From Actinomycetales bacterium (GTDB lineage: Bacteria > Actinomycetota > Actinomycetes > Actinomycetales > Dermatophilaceae), in NCBI GenBank assembly GCA_012515595.1, contig JAAYYA010000490.1, positions 1-34,092 on the forward strand: a stretch of 34,092 bases of DNA. Direction: 5' to 3'. Position numbers and translations under genes: made by a program. Under the pieces are notes generated by a model. It saw only the letters and a list, made by a program, of their open reading frames with translations. It searched no databases and had not been told where the DNA came from. Positions 9,020 through 16,105 of the stretch are shown one piece after another (position 1 is the first letter of the stretch; each line of letters opens with the position of its first letter).

Positions 9020-9624
9020 GCGCCCGCCGACTCCTGGGCGGCGCGGGCGGCGTCCTCGATGCGCTGCCGGTGCCGCGCCCAGTAGTCGGCGCCGTCCTCG
9101 GCCCAGATGTTGTCCATCCCCTCGCGGAGCCCGGCCGAGCCGTCGATCAGCTCACGGATGATGTCGGCGTGCCCGGCGTGCCGGTGGGTCTCCGCGATGA
9201 CGTGCACCAGCACCCGGTGCAGCGTGACCTCTCCCTGCTCCCCCCACCACGGCACCTGCCCCGGGGCATCGAGCTCGAGCGCCTCGATCGTCGCGTCGGC
9301 GTGGGCGGCCACGCGGTGGTGCAGGTCGACGATGAACTCGCGCGACTCCTCGACCGGCACCCACAGGTCGGCGTTGGGCTCCTCGTCGGCCGGGTCCTCC
9401 GGATACCACGGGAGGTCGATGCCGGACGGCCGGCCCATCACTGCCCCGAGGTAGCCGTCGGTGACGCTGGCCACGTGCTTGACCAGCCCCAACAGGTTGG
9501 TGCCCGTGGGAGTCATCGGCCGGCGCACGTCATACTCACTGAGCCCGTCCAGCTTCCACAGGAGCGCATCGCGGCCGCTCCTGAGATAGCGGTGCAGGAT
9601 CGTCTTCTGGTCCGCTGAGGTCAT
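9016..9624 (-). CDS. DinB-family (DUF664-type) metal-dependent protein
   Basis: A 202-residue four-helix-bundle protein of the DinB/DUF664 superfamily, which includes mycothiol- and bacillithiol-dependent S-transferases and other metalloenzymes. Candidate metal ligands are His50 (GLVKHVAS) and the C-terminal histidines in ETHRHAGHADIIREL (His149, His152). This motif, followed by IDGSAG, is typical of actinobacterial DUF664 proteins. The open frame extends far upstream, but the ATG at 9624 begins the recognisable domain (MTSADQKTILHRYL). The reaction cannot be deduced; thiol transfer in detoxification is a family-level guess. Confidence 0.88.
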   Translation of the reverse strand: MTSADQKTILHRYLRSGRDALLWKLDGLSEYDVRRPMTPTGTNLLGLVKHVASVTDGYLGAVMGRPSGIDLPWYPEDPADEEPNADLWVPVEESREFIVDLHHRVAAHADATIEALELDAPGQVPWWGEQGEVTLHRVLVHVIAETHRHAGHADIIRELIDGSAGLREGMDNIWAEDGADYWARHRQRIEDAARAAQESAGA

Positions 9625-9708
9625 GCCCTGCAGCCTGACAGCCGGCGCCGACACCCGCCACGCAGTTTCCACCCAGCCGACAGTCCCCCACGGATCCCCG
9701 GAAGTGCG

Positions 9709-9714
9709 TAGCCT
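9709..9714 (+). promoter_or_regulatory. Candidate leaderless-type -10 box (TAGCCT) of the murA-like gene
   Basis: TAGCCT is followed by exactly six bases and then the ATG at 9721, the spacing expected when transcription starts at the start codon. There is no convincing ribosome-binding site. The methyltransferase gene at 22027 has the identical word and spacing. Confidence 0.55.
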
Positions 9715-9720
9715 GACCCC

Positions 9721-11031
9721 ATGCCTACGACTGCCTGGTCCGTGACCCCCTCCGGGCCCCTGCACGGAGACGTGCACGTCCGCGGCTCGAAGAACGCGGT
9801 GACCAAACACATGGTGGCCGCGCTGCTGGGCGACGGTCCGAGCCAGATCCGCAACGTGCCCGAGGTCGGCGACGTGGTCATCACGCGCGACATGCTGCGC
9901 TCCCTCGGGGTGGACGTCGAGCACGATGAGCAGCAGGGCGTGATCACTGTCGGGCGGGACGCGAACGTGCTGGCGGAGGTCCCGCTGTCGTTCACCGGCC
10001 TCAACCGCATCCCGATCCTGCTCCTCGGTCCCCTGCTGCACCTGGCCGGTGAGGCGTTCGTGCCGCTGCTCGGCGGCGACCCCATCGGACGTCGCCCGGT
10101 GGACTTCCACATCGAGGCGCTGGCCGCGCTGGGGGCCGAGATCGAGCACCGGGACGACGGCATCGTGGCCCGGGCGACCCGGCTGCGCGGCGCCCGGCTG
10201 GAGCTGCCCTACCCGAGCGTCGGGGCCACCGAGACGGTGCTGCTGACCGCGGCGCTCGCCGAGGGACGGACCGTGCTGCGCAACGCCGCGACCGAACCCG
10301 AGGTCATCGAGCTCGCGCTGTTCCTGCAGCGTATGGGCGCCCGGATCGTGCTCTCCCCGGGCCGCAAGTGGACCATCGACGGCGTCGACCGGCTCCAGGG
10401 CGCCGAGGTCACCCTCGAGGGCGACCGCAACGAGGCGTTCAGCTATCTGGTCGCCGGCCTGGTCACCGGTGGCCACGTGCGCGTCCACGGCTGCCGGCAG
10501 GACCGGCTCGTCACGGCCCTCACCACGCTGCGCGGGATGGGCGCCCAGTTCGACATCACCAACGACTACGTCCTGGCGACGGCACCGGAGGGGCTGCGCC
10601 CGGCGGCGGTGCAGACCGACACCCACCCGGGTTTCATGACGGACTGGCAGACCCCCCTCATGGTCCTCTTCACCCAGGCCCAGGGCATGTCGGTGCTGCA
10701 CGAGACCGTGTATGAGGATCGGCTGGTCTACGTCCCCGCCCTCCAGCAGATGGGGGCCGAGATCGAGCTGTTCTCGACCTGCCTGGGCGGGGAGTCCTGC
10801 CGTTTCCACGACACCAACGCGGTCCACTCCGCGGTCGTCAAGGGCGTCTCCGGACTGCGCGGCGCCCAGGTCGAGGTCCCCGACGTGCGGGCCGGCTTCT
10901 CCTCGGTGATCGCCGCGGCCATCGCCGACTCGCCCTCCCGCATCGGCGGCATCAGGCACCTCGTCCGTGGCTACCACCGCCCCGCGGAGCAGTTCGCCGA
11001 CCTCGGCCTGTCGATCACCCCGGCGGACTGA
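9721..11031 (+). CDS. murA: UDP-N-acetylglucosamine 1-carboxyvinyltransferase (MurA2-like), Cys-to-Asp catalytic variant
   Basis: A 436-residue EPSP-synthase-fold enzyme that should transfer enolpyruvate from PEP to UDP-GlcNAc, the first committed step of peptidoglycan synthesis in the cytoplasm. Family motifs include GSKNA (Lys24), GRRPVDFHIEALAALGA after the catalytic loop, HPGFMTDWQ (Asp308, matching the conserved MurA Asp) and a C-terminal RGYHRP. The loop reads LLGGDPIGRRP: Asp120 occupies the site where E. coli MurA has Cys115, the fosfomycin target. RIPILLLGPLLHLAG and TCLGGESCRF resemble the second MurA paralogue of actinomycetes as I recall it, so this is probably not the sole housekeeping copy. 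It stands alone, with repeats downstream. Activity on UDP-GlcNAc is inferred. Confidence 0.9.
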   Translation: MPTTAWSVTPSGPLHGDVHVRGSKNAVTKHMVAALLGDGPSQIRNVPEVGDVVITRDMLRSLGVDVEHDEQQGVITVGRDANVLAEVPLSFTGLNRIPILLLGPLLHLAGEAFVPLLGGDPIGRRPVDFHIEALAALGAEIEHRDDGIVARATRLRGARLELPYPSVGATETVLLTAALAEGRTVLRNAATEPEVIELALFLQRMGARIVLSPGRKWTIDGVDRLQGAEVTLEGDRNEAFSYLVAGLVTGGHVRVHGCRQDRLVTALTTLRGMGAQFDITNDYVLATAPEGLRPAAVQTDTHPGFMTDWQTPLMVLFTQAQGMSVLHETVYEDRLVYVPALQQMGAEIELFSTCLGGESCRFHDTNAVHSAVVKGVSGLRGAQVEVPDVRAGFSSVIAAAIADSPSRIGGIRHLVRGYHRPAEQFADLGLSITPAD

Positions 11032-11105
11032 GGGAAGCGAACGGCGCCGGAGTGCCACCGGCACCCCACCACACCCCGCCGCGACCCCCCGCTGCGACCG
11101 GCGTA

Positions 11106-11153
11106 TTTGGTCATGCGAAAGACGTCGCATGCGACGAGATCCGCGCGACCAAA
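11106..11153. repeat. 48-nt imperfect palindrome, family B copy 1
   Basis: Two 24-base arms, starting TTTGGTC and ending GCGACCAAA, meet at a perfect GTCGCATGCGAC core. By my count 18 of 24 arm positions pair. A second copy of the same length lies at 32898-32945, sharing the right-hand CCGCGCGACCAAAA and the GCATGC centre. Here it lies downstream of murA, in the gap before the convergent hydrolase gene. Confidence 0.7.
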
Positions 11154-11174
11154 ACCGCCTACCGCTCGCGGTCA

Positions 11175-11270
11175 TGGACCACGTCGACGTCCCGTGCGCT
11201 CGGTGGCCTCCGGGAGCGACGTTTCGCGCGCCCGGTGGCCTTCAGGAGCGACGCCCCGTGCGCTCGGTCA
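11175..11270 (+). repeat. 32-nt tandem repeat array, locus A2
   Basis: Two clear 32-base units (11207-11238 and 11239-11270) follow a degenerate unit ending at 11206. Units end in GCGC(C/T)CGGTGG or, in the last, GCGCTCGGTCA. The 5' half (CTTCAGGAGCG and similar) matches locus A1 in reverse orientation. The final TCA of the array is the complement of the hydrolase stop codon, so the repeat runs to the last codon of that gene. Confidence 0.75.
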
Positions 11271-11906
11271 GGTGAGGCCGGACTCCTCCAGCACCTCGGC
11301 GCTCGTGCGCACGAACAGCTGCGGCGCATACAGCGCCATCGCGTCGAGCGCCTGCTGGTGGTTGGTGTCGTCGGACCCGGCGCAGGCGTCGGAGACCACC
11401 GTCACCTGGGCGCCGGCGTCGATGGCGGGCAGCGCGGTCGAGATCACGCAGCAGTCGGTGGCCACGCCGGTGAGGACCAGGTGAGGCGTGGGACCGGTGA
11501 TGGCCCGCAACTGCTCCCCCCACTTGCCGAACGTGGGCTCGGAGACCGTATGCCGTGCGCCCAGGTCCGCCGCCGCAGGCACCAGGTCGAAGAGCCGGTG
11601 GTCCGGCGGCTGGTCGGCGAAGGCGAACTGCTCGAAGTAGGGCTTCCAGGAGCCGACCTTCTCGACCGGCGGCACCCACCGGGTGAGGACCACGCGGTCG
11701 CCGAACGCCGCGGCCAGCCGGCGGATCGGCTCGACGATCTCCTCGAACCGGGGGGCGCACCACTCCGAGCCCGGGTCGGCGAAGACGACCTGGGCGTCGA
11801 TGACCACGAGCCAGGGGTCCGTGCCGGCCGAGGCGGCCACGTCGGCCGGGCCGTCCTTGGTGCGCCCCTGCTCGGTCGGGAGGTCGGAGGACTCGTCCTG
11901 CGCCAT
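11268..11906 (-). CDS. Isochorismatase-family cysteine hydrolase
   Basis: A 212-residue cytoplasmic amidohydrolase of the isochorismatase/nicotinamidase superfamily. The Asp-Lys-Cys triad is visible: Asp37 in VVIDAQVVF, Lys128 in PTFGKWGEQL and Cys153 in TGVATDCCV, with the usual Val-Ala turn before the nucleophile region. About 30 polar residues precede the domain. The ATG lies two bases after the TGA of the NCS1 permease and has no clear ribosome-binding site, so translational coupling is likely. Next to a nucleobase-type permease, hydrolysis of an imported amide or ureide (nicotinamide, N-carbamoyl compounds) is plausible, but the substrate cannot be read from sequence. Confidence 0.92.
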   Translation of the reverse strand: MAQDESSDLPTEQGRTKDGPADVAASAGTDPWLVVIDAQVVFADPGSEWCAPRFEEIVEPIRRLAAAFGDRVVLTRWVPPVEKVGSWKPYFEQFAFADQPPDHRLFDLVPAAADLGARHTVSEPTFGKWGEQLRAITGPTPHLVLTGVATDCCVISTALPAIDAGAQVTVVSDACAGSDDTNHQQALDAMALYAPQLFVRTSAEVLEESGLT

Positions 11907-11908
11907 GG

Positions 11909-13441
11909 TCACACCACGGTCCCGTCGAGGTCGTCGGCGCGGGCCGGGGCCACCGGCGCGGCCTCCTGGCGGCGGACCGCGGAGGCCTGCAGCAGCGCGT
12001 AGCCGACGAAGCCGATCACCAGCGCGAGCAGGACACCGAGGTTGGCGTAGGCCCAGTTGCCGTCCCAGTAGGCGCCGTCCTCGACGTAGGTGCCCAGACC
12101 CAGCGGCTCCAGCAGGTAGCCCTGCCAGTTGTTCCAGGTCGCGTCGGCGGCGAAGTTGTTGACGACCAGGCCCCAGCCCAGGACGGAGGCGAAGACCATG
12201 AGCCCCACCGAGGTCCAGTTCCAGCTGCCGTAGCGGCCCCGTCCGTCGAACAGGGCGGCCTCGTCGTAGTCCTTGCGGCGCAGCATGATGTCGGCGATGA
12301 GGATGCCGGCCCAGGCCGCGATCGGCACGCCGAGGGTGATCAGGAAGCTCTGGAAGGGCGCCAGGAAGGACTCGGCGAAGAAGACGACGTAGATCGTGCC
12401 GAGGGTCAGGATGGTGCCGTCGATGAGCGCCGCCATCGGCCGCGGGATGTCGATGCCCAGGCTGAGCAGCGTCAGGCCGGAGGAGTAGATGCCCAGGACC
12501 GCACCGCTGACCAGCGCCAGCACGGCCGCGATCCAGAACGGGATGAGGAACCAGGTCGGCAGGATGGTGGCCAGCGTGCCGATGGGGTCGTTCGCGATGC
12601 CGTCGATGAGGTCGGGGTTGGAGCCGGCGAGCGCCAGGCCGTAGCAGACCAGCAGCACCGGGGCGACGGCCCCGCCGAAGGTGTTCCAGAAGACGATCTG
12701 CCCGCCGGAGGCGTCCCGCTTCTGGTAGCGGGACCAGTCGGCGGCGATGTTGATCCACCCCAGCCCGAAGCCGGTCATCACCATGACGAGCGCGCCGATC
12801 AGCGCCTGGGTGGACCCGGCGGGCAGCGCGGTCGCGGCGGACAGGTCGATGTCCCGGAAGGTGATGGCGATGTAGCCCAGGGTGGCCAGCCCGGTGACCC
12901 ACGTCAGCACCGACTGCATCCGGATAATGGTGTGGTAGCCGGCGACCGAGCCCAGCACGATGAGCGCGGCGATCACGGCGCAGGCGATCACCTTGGTGGT
13001 CGTGCCGCTGCTCCACCCGAGCTCGTTGAAGACGGTGGCGGTGGCCAGCGTGGCCATGATCGCCAGGAAGGTCTCCCAGCCCATCGAGATCAGCCAGGAG
13101 AAGATGCCCGGCACCTTCTGCCCCTTGACCCCGAAGGCCGCGCGGGAGAGCACCATCGTCGGCACCGACCCCCGCTTGCCGGCGATCGCGATGATGCCGC
13201 ACAGCAGGAACGAGACGGTGACGCCCACGACCGTGATGAGCACGCCCTGCCAGAAGCTGACGCCGAAGCCGTAGACGAACGCGGCGTAGCTCATGCCGAA
13301 GACCGAAACGTTGGCGGCGAACCACGGCCAGAACAGGTCCGACGGCTTGGCCGTCCGCTCCGACTCGTCGATGATGTCGATCCCGTTGAGCTCGACGAGG
13401 GTCCGTCGGTTGTCGGGCACAGCGGTGTGCGTGTCAGTCAT
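11909..13441 (-). CDS. NCS1-family nucleobase:cation symporter
   Basis: A 510-residue inner-membrane permease with about twelve transmembrane helices, in the family of cytosine, uracil, allantoin and hydantoin importers. Typical features are the hydrophilic N-terminus leading into FWPWFAANVSVFGMSYAAF, ISMGWETFLAI in the third-helix region, and INIAADWSRYQKRDAS, an NCS1 signature near the middle. The ATG at 13441 is chosen over the much longer upstream frame because GGGAGAA precedes it and the family N-terminus begins there. It is followed two bases later by the cysteine hydrolase and preceded by the SpoIID-CWB2 gene with a 26-bp gap, so the three may share a transcript. Substrate unknown. Confidence 0.92.
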   Translation of the reverse strand: MTDTHTAVPDNRRTLVELNGIDIIDESERTAKPSDLFWPWFAANVSVFGMSYAAFVYGFGVSFWQGVLITVVGVTVSFLLCGIIAIAGKRGSVPTMVLSRAAFGVKGQKVPGIFSWLISMGWETFLAIMATLATATVFNELGWSSGTTTKVIACAVIAALIVLGSVAGYHTIIRMQSVLTWVTGLATLGYIAITFRDIDLSAATALPAGSTQALIGALVMVMTGFGLGWINIAADWSRYQKRDASGGQIVFWNTFGGAVAPVLLVCYGLALAGSNPDLIDGIANDPIGTLATILPTWFLIPFWIAAVLALVSGAVLGIYSSGLTLLSLGIDIPRPMAALIDGTILTLGTIYVVFFAESFLAPFQSFLITLGVPIAAWAGILIADIMLRRKDYDEAALFDGRGRYGSWNWTSVGLMVFASVLGWGLVVNNFAADATWNNWQGYLLEPLGLGTYVEDGAYWDGNWAYANLGVLLALVIGFVGYALLQASAVRRQEAAPVAPARADDLDGTVV

Positions 13442-13467
13442 GGGCGGATTCTCCCACCGGTCAGGGG

Positions 13468-15885
13468 TCAGCGCAGGTAGGCGGCAAGTTTGCCGAGCGT
13501 GGCGTCGGTCACCGAACCCGGGCCGCCGAGCACGTTGATGGAGGACGGACGCAGGTGCGTGAGGGCCTGGATGGCGCCGCCGGAGAGCCGGTCGGGCTGG
13601 GTCAGCACGACGGGTATGCCGCGGCGCCCGGCCAGCGCGGCCCCCACCAGGGCGTCGGTGAAGTTCTCCCCGGACGCGACGAGGGTGGAACTGATGGAGC
13701 CGGGATACTGCAGGGCCACCTGGGCCGCGGTCCGGTAGCGGTCGGCCCCGGCCAGCCGGCGGTAGCTGCCGCCGGTGGCGTAGGCCGCGGCCTGCTCGGC
13801 CACCGCCTTCGAGATGGTGCTCGTGCCGCCGAGGACGACGACCTCGCCCGGGTTCAGCCGGTCCAGCTGGATCCGGGTCGAGCCGGTGAGCCGGTCGCCC
13901 TGGGTCAGCAGCAGCGGGACGTGCTGCTTGCCCGCCAGGGCCGCCACCGCGAGGGCGTCCGGGAAGTCCTCGCCGCTGGCCAGGTAGACCCGGGGCTGCC
14001 CGCTGGCGTAGTAGGAGGCCAGGTTGGCCGCCGTCTCGTAGCGGTTGGTCCCGGCGACGCGCTGCAGGCCGCCGGTGGTGAAGGTCCGCAGCTCGTTCTC
14101 GGTCGCCGTGCTGACGGCCGTGGTCCCGCCGACGACGACGAGACGTCCGGGCTGGAGGCGGGTCAGCGCCTGGGCCGTGGCGGACGGGACGTGGTCGCGC
14201 CGCACCAGCAGCACGGGGGCGTCGTAGACCCCGGCGCGCGCGGAGGCGGCCAGCGCGTCCGGGTAGTCCTCCCCGTTGACGAGGTAGACCACGCTCACCC
14301 CGGGCGCCCACTGCTCGGAGACCTTCCTGGCCGTGTCCCAGCGGTCGGTCCCGGCGATCCGCGTCACGTCGCCCGACGGCGGCGGGTCGTCGCCGGGGTC
14401 GCCGAAGGTGAAGTAGTCCGAGGAGAGACCGGTGTTCCAGGCCGGCCACGGTCGTGCCAGGTAGAGCCCGATGCCGGTCGCGTCGGCATAGGTGTAGGTG
14501 CCGTTGGCGGTAAAGCCCTCCACCTTCGCGCGCAGGATCCGCCCGCCCCACAACCCGTGACCGTCCCGCTCCAGCACCTGCACCCGCGTCACGTTGTAGA
14601 TGTCGTAGCGCGACTGGAGGGACGTCTTGGTCAGGCTCGCGGTCCAGCGGTGGCGGGTGTTGAGCGGGGTGTTGTCATAGGGGTCGGCCTGGGCCTTCAG
14701 GTAGGGGTGATCGGCGCCGCCCGGGATGGTGTGGCCGCCGGTCGCTGCGGCATACATCGTCGTGGCCAGCCCCTTGCCGCCGGGGAAGTTGTAGGTGAGC
14801 ACCTGCCCGTCCGTTGCGTCGACGGCCGCGGTGTTCTCGGCATACTCGTAGGTGGTGATCCCGCCATCGGACTGCCGTGCGCCGCGCCCCCGGTAGGCCT
14901 GGCACGAGGTCGTGTCGCAGGTGTCGTAGTAGCTGGTCCCGTTGACCCCGCGCTCGGCGTAGGTCCGGGCGGCGACGGCCTGGGCGCGCAGCGCCTGGGT
15001 GTGGAAGTAGGACGACATCTCGATCGAGACGACGGAGCGCAGGTAGTGCTGCATGGGCAGCCGGTTCACGGTCGCCAGCGTGGAGCTGCCGTGGTGGGTG
15101 GCGGTGAGCTGCCCGCGGTAGATGCGCCGCGAGCCGTTGGGCAGGTAGAGGTCGACGGTGCCCTCGCTGGGCGAGGCGAAGGTGATCGGGCAGCCGGTCG
15201 GCATACCCGAGGGGTGGTAGGCCGACCAGACGCCCGCGTCGCTGCGCCCCTCCAGGACGCAGCTGCTGGCGCTGCCGGACGTGGCGCGCACCCGCCACTG
15301 GTCCCGGGTCGGCAGGGAGTATGTCGTGCCGCTGGTCCCGTGACTGACCACCAGGCCGGGTCGGTGGTCGACCCGGGTGGTGCCGTCGTTGTCGATGGTG
15401 ATCCCGATCCGGATCATCCCTATGTCCCAGGTCTCCAGCACGGTGCCCGGGTAGTAGAAGGAGAGGATCTGCGCATGGGTGAGTCCGGCGATCCCGGCGC
15501 CGTGCGCGCCGTACTGCGACATCCCGATCCGGTGCCCCCACCCGCCGCCGGTGACCGTGTAGGCCCCGCTGGGCGGCATCGGGTAGGACTCGGCGTTGGG
15601 CTCGGCCGCGGGCAGCTCGGTCAGCTCGGTGACCACGGTGGGCTCCGAGACCGCGACGTCCTCGGGGTCGGAGGTGATCAGCCCGTGCTCGAGGTCGAGG
15701 TGCTCGTCGGGGACCGCGGGGCTGACCTGCTCCCCCGCCTCGTCGGAGGGCTCCTGCGCCGCTTCGTCGGCGGACTGCCCCGCCGCTGGCTCGAGCACCT
15801 CGTCAGCCGTCGCGCCGGGGAGCAGGGTGGCGGTCAGCACGAGGGCGAGGGACGAGGCGAGAGAGGCTGCGAGGGGGCGTCGCAC
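13468..15885 (-). CDS. Secreted SpoIID/LytB-domain protein with three CWB2 repeats
   Basis: An 805-residue exported wall protein. A signal peptide (about residues 1-27) and an acidic low-complexity segment precede GGWGHRIGMSQYGAHGAG (about 112-130). The SpoIID/LytB core follows (about 270-390; RSVVSIEM ... QALRAQAVAARTYA). In sporulating Firmicutes SpoIID is a peptidoglycan lytic transglycosylase; LytB-type proteins modify autolysins. In a non-sporulating actinobacterium a role in wall turnover is inferred. Three CWB2 repeats of about 100 residues begin near 505 (RIAGTDRWDTA, RVAGTNRYETA, RLAGADRYRTA) and run to the C-terminus. The start is GTG with AAGGAG seven bases upstream. It is the first gene of a possible three-gene minus-strand unit. 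Confidence 0.94.
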   Translation of the reverse strand: MRRPLAASLASSLALVLTATLLPGATADEVLEPAAGQSADEAAQEPSDEAGEQVSPAVPDEHLDLEHGLITSDPEDVAVSEPTVVTELTELPAAEPNAESYPMPPSGAYTVTGGGWGHRIGMSQYGAHGAGIAGLTHAQILSFYYPGTVLETWDIGMIRIGITIDNDGTTRVDHRPGLVVSHGTSGTTYSLPTRDQWRVRATSGSASSCVLEGRSDAGVWSAYHPSGMPTGCPITFASPSEGTVDLYLPNGSRRIYRGQLTATHHGSSTLATVNRLPMQHYLRSVVSIEMSSYFHTQALRAQAVAARTYAERGVNGTSYYDTCDTTSCQAYRGRGARQSDGGITTYEYAENTAAVDATDGQVLTYNFPGGKGLATTMYAAATGGHTIPGGADHPYLKAQADPYDNTPLNTRHRWTASLTKTSLQSRYDIYNVTRVQVLERDGHGLWGGRILRAKVEGFTANGTYTYADATGIGLYLARPWPAWNTGLSSDYFTFGDPGDDPPPSGDVTRIAGTDRWDTARKVSEQWAPGVSVVYLVNGEDYPDALAASARAGVYDAPVLLVRRDHVPSATAQALTRLQPGRLVVVGGTTAVSTATENELRTFTTGGLQRVAGTNRYETAANLASYYASGQPRVYLASGEDFPDALAVAALAGKQHVPLLLTQGDRLTGSTRIQLDRLNPGEVVVLGGTSTISKAVAEQAAAYATGGSYRRLAGADRYRTAAQVALQYPGSISSTLVASGENFTDALVGAALAGRRGIPVVLTQPDRLSGGAIQALTHLRPSSINVLGGPGSVTDATLGKLAAYLR

Positions 15886-15912
15886 GGTGGACTCCTTGGT
15901 CGGGGCCCCACC

Positions 15913-15942
15913 AATATGGTGCAGGAGTGACTAATGTGACAA
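15913..15942 (-). promoter_or_regulatory. Candidate promoter of the SpoIID-CWB2 gene
   Basis: On the minus strand TTGTCA (15942-15937) and CATATT (15918-15913) are separated by 18 bases, about 28 bases before the GTG start. The -35 lies inside overlapping inverted repeats described separately. Confidence 0.45.
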
Positions 15943-15970
15943 GCGTTACTCCTGAATTACATTCTTGTCA
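15922..15970. promoter_or_regulatory. Two interlocked inverted repeats over the promoter (candidate operator)
   Basis: CAGGAGT (15922-15928) pairs with ACTCCTG (15948-15954). TGACAAG (15937-15943) pairs with CTTGTCA (15964-15970). The two pairs interlock and cover the -35 of the SpoIID gene in an AT-rich patch. This suggests binding sites for one or two dimeric regulators; no regulator can be named. Confidence 0.4.
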
Positions 15971-16092
15971 TTTCTCAATTGTGACCTTTGGCCGTGAGAA
16001 CCCGTGCCGAGAAGAGAAACAACGCACCATTCCCTGGCGAAGGTTTTACCCGACGTTCACCGCGAACGGGCGCCACGGCATACTGCCCGCCC

Positions 16093-16098
16093 TAGCGT
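16093..16098 (+). promoter_or_regulatory. Candidate leaderless-type -10 box (TAGCGT)
   Basis: TAGCGT is followed by seven bases and then the ATG at 16106. No ribosome-binding site precedes that ATG, which supports both the chosen start and leaderless transcription. Confidence 0.5.
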
Positions 16099-16105
16099 GA
16101 TCGAC

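Noticed and set aside
13555..15930. A 791-codon open frame on the plus strand
   Set aside because: It is antisense to the SpoIID-CWB2 gene and has no recognisable domain or ribosome-binding site.
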